Positions 9,729 through 18,356 of a stretch of 50,097 nt of DNA are shown here, piece after piece. The notes under the pieces are model-generated. The model saw nothing but the letters and a program-made list of their open reading frames with translations. It was not told where the DNA came from and searched no databases. How positions within the stretch are numbered: position 1 is the first letter of the stretch; each line of letters starts with the position of its first letter. Origin of the DNA: Fibrobacterota bacterium (GTDB lineage Bacteria > Fibrobacterota > Chitinivibrionia > Chitinivibrionales > Chitinispirillaceae); the NCBI GenBank assembly GCA_003164335.1, contig PLTF01000152.1, positions 15,066-65,162 of the forward strand, in the 5' to 3' direction. A program made the position numbers and the translations under genes.

Positions 9729-11258
9729 ATGAACGAAATCATGCCGAAGCCGCTCTTCATTCTTGAGATGGCTAACAACCATATGGGAGATGTCGAACAT
9801 GGTCTCAGGATCATACGAGAATTCGGCGAGATCATCGTTGATTTTCCTGAATTCAGGTTCGGTTTCAAATTGCAATATCGGCATCTGGATACTTTCATCC
9901 ATCCCGATTTCAAGAATCGTATTGAATTTAATTATGTCAAACGCTTCTCAGAAACCAGGCTCAGCCGGGACGCACTCAAACGGCTCAAGGATGCAATAGT
10001 CGCCGCAGGATTCATCTCAATATGTACTCCGTTCGACGAGGCTTCGGTCGACCTTATCGAAGAGCACGATTACGACGTTCTTAAGGTAGCAAGTTGCTCC
10101 TTTACCGATTGGCCGCTCTGGGAACGCATAGCAAAAACCTCGAAGTCGCTGATCGTTTCAACCGCGGGCGCAACGCTCGATGAAATGGACAAGGTCGTTT
10201 CGTTCCTCGAACATCGCAACAGGCAATTTATTCTCATGCACTGCGTGGGCGCCTACCCGACGCCCGGAAACGGGCTGGAACTCAACCAGATCGACCTGTA
10301 CCATGCCCGGTATCCGCAGGTTCCGATCGGCTATTCCACCCACGAGGAGCCCGACAACCGCGATGCGGTGAAGCTGGCGGTTGCCAAAGGCGCGGTTGCG
10401 TTCGAACGGCATGCCGGGGTGGCCACCGACCGCTACAAACTGAATGCCTACTCTTCAACGCCCGCGCAGATTCGCGCATGGCTTATTGCCGCGCGTGAAG
10501 CCTACGCCATGTGCGGCGTTTCGGGCCGGAGGCGGGATATTTCGGCAAAGGAGCGTAACGATCTGCGGGGACTGCAACGCGGCGTTTTCGCCCGTGATGC
10601 CATCCAGGCCGGGGAAAAAATCACTCCCGCACGGGTCTTTTACGCCATCCCGAACTTCCCGGATCAACTGGTTGCAAACGATAGGAGCAAATATGCGGAA
10701 ATGATCGCCATTCAGGACATCCTCCCGATGCAGCCGGTCGTCTCGTCCGCGATAACGGTTGTTGACTCGCGAGATAAAATGCTCGATATAATAAAGGACA
10801 TCCGGACCCTGGTCCTTAAAAGCGGGATAAAATTGCAGAACAGGATCGATTTCGAAATCTCTCACCATTTCGGCATCGACCGTTTTTATCAATACGGCTG
10901 CACCATCATGAATATCATCAACCGTGAATACTGCAAAAAGCTCATTCTCATCCTCGCCGGACAGGAAAATCCGGCTCACAGGCACAAAGTGAAGGAAGAA
11001 ACGTTTCATGTCCTTTACGGCGACGTGTGGATCAGCCTGAACGGCAAGGTTGAACAGTACAGCGCGGGCGATCTGGTCACCATCGAGCGCAACGTTCTCC
11101 ACAGTTTCGGGTCGAAAAACGGGGCGATTTTCGAGGAGATCTCCACCACCCATATCAAATCCGACTCCTATTACGAAGACCTTGCCATCGTAAAAACCGC
11201 AGACCGCAAGACAGCCATGACGTTCTGGATCGACTGGCTGGAGAAACCGATCCGCTGA
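9729..11258 (+). CDS. NeuB-family nonulosonate synthase with SAF and C-terminal cupin domains
   Basis: The 509-aa protein begins with the NeuB TIM-barrel signature (ILEMANNHMGDVEHG). These enzymes condense phosphoenolpyruvate with an amino sugar to make sialic-acid-like nine-carbon sugars. An antifreeze-like SAF domain follows (RGVFARDAIQAGEKITPARVFYAIP, about residues 285-345). The last 120 residues form a cupin-like domain (ENPAHRHKVKEETFHVL, SAGDLVTIERNVLHSF). The total is about 150 aa longer than plain NeuB because of the cupin. A ribosome binding site (AAAGGAT) precedes the ATG. It is followed 63 bp later by the ThDP enzyme, probably in one operon. No CMP-sugar synthetase (NeuA) or epimerase (NeuC) is visible in the window, so the exact product cannot be named. 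Confidence 0.85.
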   Translation: MNEIMPKPLFILEMANNHMGDVEHGLRIIREFGEIIVDFPEFRFGFKLQYRHLDTFIHPDFKNRIEFNYVKRFSETRLSRDALKRLKDAIVAAGFISICTPFDEASVDLIEEHDYDVLKVASCSFTDWPLWERIAKTSKSLIVSTAGATLDEMDKVVSFLEHRNRQFILMHCVGAYPTPGNGLELNQIDLYHARYPQVPIGYSTHEEPDNRDAVKLAVAKGAVAFERHAGVATDRYKLNAYSSTPAQIRAWLIAAREAYAMCGVSGRRRDISAKERNDLRGLQRGVFARDAIQAGEKITPARVFYAIPNFPDQLVANDRSKYAEMIAIQDILPMQPVVSSAITVVDSRDKMLDIIKDIRTLVLKSGIKLQNRIDFEISHHFGIDRFYQYGCTIMNIINREYCKKLILILAGQENPAHRHKVKEETFHVLYGDVWISLNGKVEQYSAGDLVTIERNVLHSFGSKNGAIFEEISTTHIKSDSYYEDLAIVKTADRKTAMTFWIDWLEKPIR

Positions 11259-11321
11259 CCGTTGCCGGGTGCGGCACAGCCGGGCATACGCCACGTCAAA
11301 TCAACCGTAAAGAGTTAACCG

Positions 11322-13109
11322 ATGAAACTTTCCGACTTTGTGATGAATTTTATCGCCGGCAGTGGTGTTGATCATGTTTTTTTCCTGCCGGGCGGCGGCT
11401 GCATGCATCTGGTCGATTCACTGGGCAGGAATACCGACCTCCGGAAAACCTGCTGCCTGCACGAGCAGGCGGCGGCGATTGCCGCCGAGGCGTACGGTCA
11501 GTTTACCAACAACATGGGCGCGATACTCGTCACGACCGGACCCGGTGCGACCAATGCCATTACCGGAGTGGCCGGTGCATGGATCGATTCCACCCCGATG
11601 ATGGTGATTTCCGGCCAGGCGAAAAGAAGCGACCTGATCGGCGCCAGCGGCGTACGGCAACGGGGAGTGCAGGAGGTTGACATCGTCTCGATAGTCAAAC
11701 CGATCACCAAATATGCCGTGACAGTCATGGATCCGCAAACGATCGCCTTTCACCTGCAAAAGGCGAGGTATCTCGCCACCCACGGCAGGAAGGGACCGGT
11801 CTGGATCGATATCCCGCTCGACGTGCAGGGAAGCCAGGTCGATGAGGCGACACTCCCGGCATTCGTTCCGGATACCCCGCACGACGGATTGACTCCGGAT
11901 GAACTGCACGACAGGGCCGCGACGGCCGCGCAGTTCGTGGCCTCTGCCGAGCGCCCGGTCATTCTTGCCGGCAACGGCATCAGGTTGTCGGGAGCGACGG
12001 CTCTTTTCCGATCAATCATCGATTCGCTGAACATCCCGGTTCTGCTGACCTGGAAGGCGAGCGATTTTCTGGACGAGAACGACCCTCTCTACTGCGGAAA
12101 ACCCGGTATCATCGGTCAGCGGGGAGCCAATTTCACGCAGCAGAATGCGGATGTTCTGCTGACGATCGGTGCACGGCTCGATTTTTGTCAGATCGGCTTC
12201 GATTCCGCCAATTTTGCGCCGCGCGCGAAAAAAATAGTAGTGGATATCGACGGTCACGAAATCGACAAACTGGATACCGGCATCGACCTGCCGATTCCGG
12301 CCGACGCGGGCGCGTTCCTCGGTGCTTTTCTCGATGAACTGAAAAAAATGCGCGTCAACGATCATACATCCTGGCTGGTTCGCTGCCGGGAACGACATCT
12401 ACGCTACCCGGTGATTCTCCCGGAGTACCGTCGGCCGGAAGGACTGGTGAATCCCTATTACCTTATCGATGTTTTATCCGATCTGCTCACCGTAGACGAT
12501 GTTTTCGTTCCTGGAAGTTCCGGAAGCTGCGCGGAAGTCAGCCTGCAGGCCTTCCGGATCAAGACGGGCCAGCGTCTGCTCAATACGCCGGGGCTCGGCG
12601 CCATGGGATTCGGTCTCCCGGCCAGTTTCGGCGCCTGCATTGCAAGCGAGGGTAGAAGAACGACGACGGTGATCGGCGACGGCGGTCTGCAGCACAATAT
12701 TCAGGAGCTGCAAACCATTGCCCGCCTCAATCTTCCCCTGAAAATATTTATTCTTAACAATAACGGGTATGGCTCAATCCGGAACATGCAGAAAACGCAT
12801 TTTAACGGTAATCTGGTTGCCTGCGATCCTTCCAGCGGCTTGACGCTGCCCGATACCTGCAAAGTGGCGGAGGCGTATGGGTTGCCGGTAAAGCGGATAC
12901 GGGACCAGGCGAATCTCCGGCGCGACGTTAAAGAGGTCCTCGACGCCCCGGGAACCGTCATCTGCGACATACTCGTCGATCCGGATGTTCCCACGGCCCC
13001 CCGGACGTCCTCCAGGGCGCTTCCGGACGGCAGGATGGTATCGATGCCCTTCGAGGATTTATGGCCGTTTCTTGAGAGGGACGAGGTTGCCGGAAATCTC
13101 CGGCCGTAG
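11322..13109 (+). CDS. Thiamine diphosphate-dependent acetolactate-synthase-like enzyme
   Basis: This 595-aa protein has the layout of the acetolactate synthase family. The N-terminal PYR domain has the catalytic Glu at about residue 48 (LHEQAAAIAAEAYG), the middle domain resembles the FAD/Rossmann domain, and the C-terminal PP domain has the ThDP motif GDGG at about 451 ending in NNNGYGS. There is no small regulatory subunit next to it. It lies inside a surface-sugar locus directly after the NeuB-like gene. A sugar role similar to YerE, which adds a two-carbon unit from pyruvate to CDP-4-keto-3,6-dideoxyglucose, is an attractive inference because rfbF, rfbG and rfbH are in the same locus. 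True valine/isoleucine biosynthesis is the less likely alternative. Confidence 0.8.
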   Translation: MKLSDFVMNFIAGSGVDHVFFLPGGGCMHLVDSLGRNTDLRKTCCLHEQAAAIAAEAYGQFTNNMGAILVTTGPGATNAITGVAGAWIDSTPMMVISGQAKRSDLIGASGVRQRGVQEVDIVSIVKPITKYAVTVMDPQTIAFHLQKARYLATHGRKGPVWIDIPLDVQGSQVDEATLPAFVPDTPHDGLTPDELHDRAATAAQFVASAERPVILAGNGIRLSGATALFRSIIDSLNIPVLLTWKASDFLDENDPLYCGKPGIIGQRGANFTQQNADVLLTIGARLDFCQIGFDSANFAPRAKKIVVDIDGHEIDKLDTGIDLPIPADAGAFLGAFLDELKKMRVNDHTSWLVRCRERHLRYPVILPEYRRPEGLVNPYYLIDVLSDLLTVDDVFVPGSSGSCAEVSLQAFRIKTGQRLLNTPGLGAMGFGLPASFGACIASEGRRTTTVIGDGGLQHNIQELQTIARLNLPLKIFILNNNGYGSIRNMQKTHFNGNLVACDPSSGLTLPDTCKVAEAYGLPVKRIRDQANLRRDVKEVLDAPGTVICDILVDPDVPTAPRTSSRALPDGRMVSMPFEDLWPFLERDEVAGNLRP

Positions 13110-13114
13110 TTCAC

Positions 13115-13144
13115 CGTATAACCGACGCATCCGCCGGTTATACG
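13115..13144. terminator. Bidirectional hairpin between convergent genes
   Basis: CGTATAACCG pairs perfectly with CGGTTATACG across a 10-nt loop. It sits between the end of the ThDP enzyme and the stop codon of the convergent radical SAM gene, which lies inside the 3' arm. T-runs are short, so it may end transcription in both directions or stabilise the mRNA ends. Confidence 0.6.
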
Positions 13145-14208
13145 ATATAATCATCTTCTTTAAAGACCTGCCCGTAAGGAACGGGAACCGGTTTGCCGTA
13201 AATGCGTTTCGCCTCGACTTCCTCGATGAAATCCCGGTCTTCCGCGATCAGGCAGGTATCGACATGGGCGCCAAAATACTTGATCTTCATACCCCGCTCG
13301 ATAATGTCCTTCAGCGGCTCTTCGAAAAAATTTCCCAGAGAAACGTGAATATACGGACAAGGCATGATATCGCCGTATTTGGTAATGGACACCATCCGTT
13401 TGACCGCAATGCAGCCGAGATCAAGACCGTACGAGGGAGTCAGATGGGTAAAAACATTATATTTTTTTTCGAGACCGCGCAGGTACGCCATGTCGTCTTT
13501 CGTTATGAGAACATCGTAATTGCCTTCCCATGCTCCCACCGGCTTGGCATAGGTGACGAACACCCCCACGTTTAATCCTCTGGCAAATTCCAGAAATTCA
13601 ACGAATTCTTCGGATCGGATTCTCTGTTTGGTAACCACAGTGGCGATGATGATGTTCAGTCCGGCTTCGAGCGCAGCATCGATAGCGCGCACCGCCCGTT
13701 CATGCGAACCCTCTTTCCGCCGGAAATCGTCGTGATCAGCGGCGGAGAGGCTGTCGAGACTCAGCTGAATCTTATCGACGCCGATCTTCTTGATATGTTT
13801 TGCCCGTGCGGCATCGAGATACCATCCATTGGTGTCGGAAGTTATATAAAATTTCTGCGGATCGATGGCCGCGACCAACTCATCGAAGTCCGGAAAAAGC
13901 AGCGGTTCTCCGCCGGTAATGACCAGATGCGCCAGTCCCATCGCATCAGCCTGCCGTGAAAGCTCCTTCACGTCCTCGATCGTGAAATAGCGGGCTGAAC
14001 TGTTTGACTGCAATCGAGTGATGCAGCAATGCCGGCAGCGAAAATTGCAGCGGTAATCGTACTGAAACTGAAGGATAGCGATGCTCTCACCTTTTTTCAC
14101 TTTTTCATCATAGTGCATGATTTTTTCGAAAACATAGGGCTTCTCCCGTTTCAACTGCTCGCGCTTATTTGTTTCGACAGAACTCAACTGCTTCGGCTGA
14201 TCGGCCAT
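13138..14208 (-). CDS. Radical SAM enzyme with SPASM-like C-terminus
   Basis: The 356-aa protein carries the radical SAM iron-sulfur motif at C54, C58 and C61 (CNFRCRHC), followed by the GGEPLL motif typical of SAM binding. The C-terminal part has further cysteines around CIAVKRM and MPCPYIHV, like a SPASM/twitch auxiliary cluster. I chose the ATG at 14208 because a purine-rich GGGGGAAAG precedes it; the frame is open further upstream without protein-like sequence. It is the last gene of a leftward group (Nudix, methyltransferase, this gene) within the glycan locus. Proteins of this architecture modify peptides or sugars; the substrate cannot be told from sequence. Confidence 0.8.
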   Translation of the reverse strand: MADQPKQLSSVETNKREQLKREKPYVFEKIMHYDEKVKKGESIAILQFQYDYRCNFRCRHCCITRLQSNSSARYFTIEDVKELSRQADAMGLAHLVITGGEPLLFPDFDELVAAIDPQKFYITSDTNGWYLDAARAKHIKKIGVDKIQLSLDSLSAADHDDFRRKEGSHERAVRAIDAALEAGLNIIIATVVTKQRIRSEEFVEFLEFARGLNVGVFVTYAKPVGAWEGNYDVLITKDDMAYLRGLEKKYNVFTHLTPSYGLDLGCIAVKRMVSITKYGDIMPCPYIHVSLGNFFEEPLKDIIERGMKIKYFGAHVDTCLIAEDRDFIEEVEAKRIYGKPVPVPYGQVFKEDDYIV

Positions 14209-14409
14209 GATTTTCTTTCCCCCACCCCTACTATTAGAACAATGGTTTTGTATTCCGCATTCAATACCCCAAGGCATGAATAAATATATTTCACCAGACG
14301 CGTGTCCGCTTCGTCCCCGGATATAGGCTACGGGCAAAAGGGAACAAAATTGAGTGTTGGGGTACGATACAACGGTTTTCGACGACGATATCGTCTTTAT
14401 CGAAGCCGA

Positions 14410-15552
14410 TCACCGTTCTTCAGACAGGACTTCCAGCCCAAAATCCCGCACTATCGCGACCCCGATCTTCGCCGGAAAATTCCGTCTGATTGTTTTCGCG
14501 ACTTCATCCGAGTAGCTCGCCGCCATGACAATGACCGCTGCAACCGGCCTGGTTTCGAGCGTTTGAGGCGCTACTATGGGAATATGGGTCGCAGGCGTCC
14601 ATTTACCCTGTTTGAACGGGGCGGAATCGACGACATAGCTGATTCTGCCGGCAAGCCCGAGAAGCGCCATAAGGGCCAGCGCCTGATGGCCCGCTCCCCA
14701 GATCGCAACTTTTTTATCGCCGAAACGTCGGATATAGGCATCGATCTCTCGATTGAGCCGATAAAGATTGACGCGAAAACGGGACAGGTCCATCGCTTGT
14801 CGCTTCCGCACCACGGCGGAAAGTATATACTCGTGCCACAACGCCCGGCATTCAATAACCTCAAAGCCATGCAGGCGCAAAGCGGATTCGAGCGTTTCTT
14901 TCGTAAAATAGACCAGATGATCGGCTATGAATTCGGAAAAGAGTTCCTTTGCCGCGATCATATCGAAATTCGGCACTTCGACAAGACCCAGGGCGCCATC
15001 TGCCAGATTATGCCCAATGCCGAGAAGAGCGGCGGCAGGATCGGGAAAATGTTCGAGAAAATTAAGGATGAAGAATGCGTCGAACGGACCGTGTTCAAGC
15101 TTCTGCGTCGCATGCTCAACAAACCCCTGCGAGACGACCAGGCCGGCCTGCAAACACTGTTCGACCGATGCCGGAGCGTACTCCAGCCCGTAGACATCGC
15201 CTCCGCACTGCCGCATGAGAGATAGATACTCACCCTTGCCGCAACCGATCTCGATGATCTTTTTCCCGTTCAGGGAATATTTATCAATGAACTCCTGAAA
15301 TTGTTCGAGCCGGAAAACCCGCATTTCCTCTGAAAATGCCGTCGCGCGAATAACCTCCCGATAGTACGGAACCGGCTCGGTCGAAAGCTGCACCAGACCG
15401 CAGGCTGAACATTGACATACTTCAAGGTCGGTTCCCCGGTCGTCTGCAAGCGTTGCCGCCGTCGGCATGTTCTGAGCCGCGGCAGGCATGTTTTCGTAAC
15501 GCAGCAGGGGCTCGGAAAAAAAAATACCCCCGCATACTCTGCATCGATTCAT
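14410..15552 (-). CDS. SAM-dependent C-methyltransferase-like protein with zinc-binding N-terminus
   Basis: This 380-aa protein has the three parts of the sugar C-methyltransferase family (as in TylC3 or NovU). There is an N-terminal zinc site (C4, C7, C48, C51), a class I methyltransferase core with IIEIGCGKGEYL at about residues 98-109, and a C-terminal Rossmann-like domain starting KVAIWGAGHQ near 270. Family members add a methyl group to a keto-deoxysugar nucleotide, which suits the dideoxysugar genes nearby. It starts 27 bp after the Nudix gene, so the two are probably co-transcribed. The C-terminal domain resembles the C-terminus of the B12-binding radical SAM protein at 16485-18344. 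Confidence 0.82.
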   Translation of the reverse strand: MNRCRVCGGIFFSEPLLRYENMPAAAQNMPTAATLADDRGTDLEVCQCSACGLVQLSTEPVPYYREVIRATAFSEEMRVFRLEQFQEFIDKYSLNGKKIIEIGCGKGEYLSLMRQCGGDVYGLEYAPASVEQCLQAGLVVSQGFVEHATQKLEHGPFDAFFILNFLEHFPDPAAALLGIGHNLADGALGLVEVPNFDMIAAKELFSEFIADHLVYFTKETLESALRLHGFEVIECRALWHEYILSAVVRKRQAMDLSRFRVNLYRLNREIDAYIRRFGDKKVAIWGAGHQALALMALLGLAGRISYVVDSAPFKQGKWTPATHIPIVAPQTLETRPVAAVIVMAASYSDEVAKTIRRNFPAKIGVAIVRDFGLEVLSEER

Positions 15553-15579
15553 AGTTCCCGCTATCCCCCCTCAGAAATT

Positions 15580-16077
15580 TTAATGGAGAAAGCTTCGATA
15601 GATGTCATGAACTTTGATCAAATTTTCCGGGCAGGACGCATGCCACTTGAGGTATCCCGGCGTCGTGGCCGATCGTCTATGATTTACCGGTTCGAACGCG
15701 GAACCGAGATAGCACCGATACAGAATCGAAATAAAATGACTCCGTGCCGGCAACGACGGATCGATGATCTGGTTGACGGCGACCGGCACCGGATCGTACT
15801 CGACGCTGGCACCTATTTCCAGCTCCGCAACTTTCAGCAACCGATGCTCCAGCCGTTCCCTGAACCGTATGACGCCGCCGGGAACATGCCACCCCGCTCC
15901 CGAAAACCGGTCATCCCGCCACGACAGCAGCGTTCTCCCGTTTTCGTCCTGCACCAGAAGATCGACGTTGACCATCGGCGTCATCCGGCTGATGGCAAGG
16001 AACAGCTCTTCCGGCAATCCGGAAGCGGGATCGGGGATATGGTTTTCGACGGAGCGTAAAGCGTTGATAAGTTTCAT
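15580..16077 (-). CDS. Nudix hydrolase, GDP-mannose mannosyl hydrolase-like
   Basis: The 165-aa protein fits the Gmm branch of the Nudix family, which hydrolyses GDP-hexoses to GDP and sugar. The substrate-binding start (NVDLLVQDENGRTLLSWR) and WHVPGGVIRF are present. The Nudix box is non-canonical: the usual REXXEE reads KVAELE, similar to the altered box known in Gmm enzymes. The position at the head of a leftward group with a sugar methyltransferase supports a nucleotide-sugar role. The exact substrate is an inference. Confidence 0.75.
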   Translation of the reverse strand: MKLINALRSVENHIPDPASGLPEELFLAISRMTPMVNVDLLVQDENGRTLLSWRDDRFSGAGWHVPGGVIRFRERLEHRLLKVAELEIGASVEYDPVPVAVNQIIDPSLPARSHFISILYRCYLGSAFEPVNHRRSATTPGYLKWHASCPENLIKVHDIYRSFLH

Positions 16078-16484
16078 TGCTTTGACTGCCAGCCCCCTTT
16101 GCTCTCCTGGAAAAATCTACGATGTCGCGCCGTTCTGCGGCAAAATTTTCGGAACGTCGCCGGTGCCACAACACTATATTGTATAATAATGCCGAAGAAC
16201 ACCGGTCTCCCGACCCGCCCATTTCATCATTGATCCGGGCATCACCCGACATATTGAAAGGGTCAAAATACGCGGGAAAGTTATATATTTCAATCTTTAA
16301 GGAACCTCTAAGAATTCCTTTTTTGCTGCGGCCGGCTGCAAAGGCAGGTCGGCGGTAGTGCGGTTTTTTCGCTCGGCCTCGCGATAAAAACCAAGTATAG
16401 AGGTGCCCTGTTATGACTTCACGTGAATAGCCGACTTTATACTCTCCGTTATTGAACAAATTTTACAAACACAGGGCAGGTACG
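16078..16484. other. Divergent promoter region
   Basis: This 407-bp gap lies between the Nudix gene (leftward) and the B12-binding radical SAM gene (rightward). An AT-rich core at 16174-16190 contains TATAAT (16182-16187) and reads as a plausible -10 in both directions, but no good -35 could be fixed. A small inverted repeat AAGGAA/TTCCTT followed by T residues is seen near 16298-16325. No convincing gene is present. Confidence 0.4.
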
Positions 16485-18344
16485 ATGTCTGAACGATCTG
16501 AAAAAACACCAGGAAAACGCAACTACCTTTTGGTCATTCCGCGGCTTGTCTTGAATATCGGCGACGGTTATTCCTTTCCCCTTGGCCTTCCCTATATTTC
16601 ATCAAGCATGAAGCAGGCCGGATTCAATGTCACCACACTCAATTTAAACCATCTCGACGGAGATGTCTTTACGATTCTGAACGATGTCATTGAGCGCGAC
16701 GACATTGATGTGGTAGTCACCGGTGGACTTTCATTTCAATATAACACCGTCAAAAGAGTGATTGAAGCGGCGAAGAAAAACGATCCGCGTATCATAACGA
16801 TCGTTGGAGGCGGTATCATCACAAGCGACCCGGAAGCCGCCATGACGGCGCTGCACTTTGCCGACTTCGGGGTGATTGGGGAAGGCGAAATAACCATCTG
16901 TGAACTATGCGATGCGATCGAAAGCGACTGTCCTATCTCGCAAGTAGACGGAATAATTCACAAAAGTGAGCACGGCTTCAGCATTACCGGGCCTCGCAAA
17001 GACATCGAAGATATCGATTCAATTCCATGGCCGGATTATGAAGGTTTCGAACTCGAAAAGTTTTTCCAGGCATCACCGAGTATCAGCGGATTAAACAGGA
17101 AAAATACGGTTTTCATGATATCCAGCCGCTCCTGCCCCTTTAACTGCACGTTTTGCTTCCACACCTCCGGGAAAAAATACCGCCAGCGGTCGCTTGACTC
17201 CTTTTTCAAGGAACTGGAGTATATGGTCTCCCGCTACGATATCGAATATGTCTGCCTGGCGGATGAGCTTTTCGCCCGTAATGTCGAACGGGTTAAAGAG
17301 TTCTGCACCAGAATGCGGAAATTCAATCTGCGGTGGTGGGCTCAATTCCGGGTCGATAACATTACTCCGGAGCTGCTTGCCATTCTCAAAGAGGGCGGAT
17401 GCGACGTCATGTCGTTCGGGCTGGAAAGCGCGGATAATCGGATCTTAAAAAGTATGCGAAAAGGAACGACCGTCGAACAGATTGAACATTCATTAAAGCT
17501 CGTTTATGATGCCGGCATTTCCATGGAGGGCGCTTTTATTTTCGGCGACATCGAAGAGACGTGGGAAACCGCCAATGCAACGCTCGACTGGTGGCGCTCG
17601 CATTCCGAATATAAAATCAATCTCAACCTCATCACCGTGTATCCGGGATCCTATCTGTATAAATTCGCCTGTGAAAAAGGTATTATCAAGGATAGAGTGC
17701 AATTCCTGAAGGATGGTTGCCCGCAGGTACGGGTATCGAAATTAACCGATGAACAATACTCCACTCTCGTTCTGAGCATCATGGAAGCTCCCATGACACT
17801 GGCGAAAGTGCTTTCCACCATTGAAGTCAGGAATATCGATTATAAATCCGCACGAATGGATGTCAGCGGCCGATGTACGGCCTGCCGGCATACGAACGTT
17901 TGGGAAAACATTAAATTCTTTACCACAAATTTTCTTGGTTGTCAGAATTGCGGCCAGCGCTACAACACGATTTTACCGCCGCAGCTGCGGGCAAACATCG
18001 ATACGAATGTCGCAAAGCTGCTGGCATGCTATGGAAAGATCGGCATTTGGGGCATCAATTACCATATCGCCGATTTATTCAAACAATCGACCACGCTGCA
18101 CGATGCGAATGTCTATCCTTTGGACATATCAGAAGCAAAAAGGAAAATGGATTTATACGGCAAAACGATTTTTTCACCGGAATCCATAAAAACCGAAAAT
18201 ATCGAAGCCGTCGTTATTGCAATTCCCGTCTACTTCAGTCAAATAGACGGGCAGATAAGATCGAACTTCGAAAATGTCCGGAAGATCGTCGACATCTGCA
18301 GCCTGATAGATCCTGATTTTACCGCCGGGCTGAATACTTTTTAG
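16485..18344 (+). CDS. B12-binding radical SAM enzyme with zinc ribbon and extra C-terminal domain
   Basis: The 619-aa protein starts with a cobalamin-binding-like region (residues about 10-150, including DVVVTGGLSFQYNT) and has a radical SAM core with CPFNCTFC at about 216-223. Such enzymes methylate or rearrange unactivated carbons in sugars, lipids or antibiotics. Beyond the core comes a four-cysteine ribbon (CTAC near 463 and CQNC near 487) and a C-terminal Rossmann-like domain (KIGIWGINYHIADLF) that resembles the C-terminus of the methyltransferase at 14410-15552. I use the ATG at 16485 since the preceding AGGGCAGG can serve as binding site. It is followed 12 bp later by a glycosyltransferase, probably in one operon. 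The substrate is unknown. Confidence 0.82.
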   Translation: MSERSEKTPGKRNYLLVIPRLVLNIGDGYSFPLGLPYISSSMKQAGFNVTTLNLNHLDGDVFTILNDVIERDDIDVVVTGGLSFQYNTVKRVIEAAKKNDPRIITIVGGGIITSDPEAAMTALHFADFGVIGEGEITICELCDAIESDCPISQVDGIIHKSEHGFSITGPRKDIEDIDSIPWPDYEGFELEKFFQASPSISGLNRKNTVFMISSRSCPFNCTFCFHTSGKKYRQRSLDSFFKELEYMVSRYDIEYVCLADELFARNVERVKEFCTRMRKFNLRWWAQFRVDNITPELLAILKEGGCDVMSFGLESADNRILKSMRKGTTVEQIEHSLKLVYDAGISMEGAFIFGDIEETWETANATLDWWRSHSEYKINLNLITVYPGSYLYKFACEKGIIKDRVQFLKDGCPQVRVSKLTDEQYSTLVLSIMEAPMTLAKVLSTIEVRNIDYKSARMDVSGRCTACRHTNVWENIKFFTTNFLGCQNCGQRYNTILPPQLRANIDTNVAKLLACYGKIGIWGINYHIADLFKQSTTLHDANVYPLDISEAKRKMDLYGKTIFSPESIKTENIEAVVIAIPVYFSQIDGQIRSNFENVRKIVDICSLIDPDFTAGLNTF

Positions 18345-18356
18345 GGGGGGATAGCA

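Noticed and set aside
10455-11294. Leftward 279-aa open frame
   Set aside because: It is antisense to the NeuB-like gene, whose domains are clear.
11322-13109. Ordinary IlvB for branched-chain amino acids
   Set aside because: No ilvN, ilvC or leu genes adjoin it; it lies inside a glycan locus. Not excluded, only less likely.
14302-15225. Rightward 307-aa open frame
   Set aside because: It is antisense to the methyltransferase, rich in Arg and Asp from the reverse strand, with no binding site.
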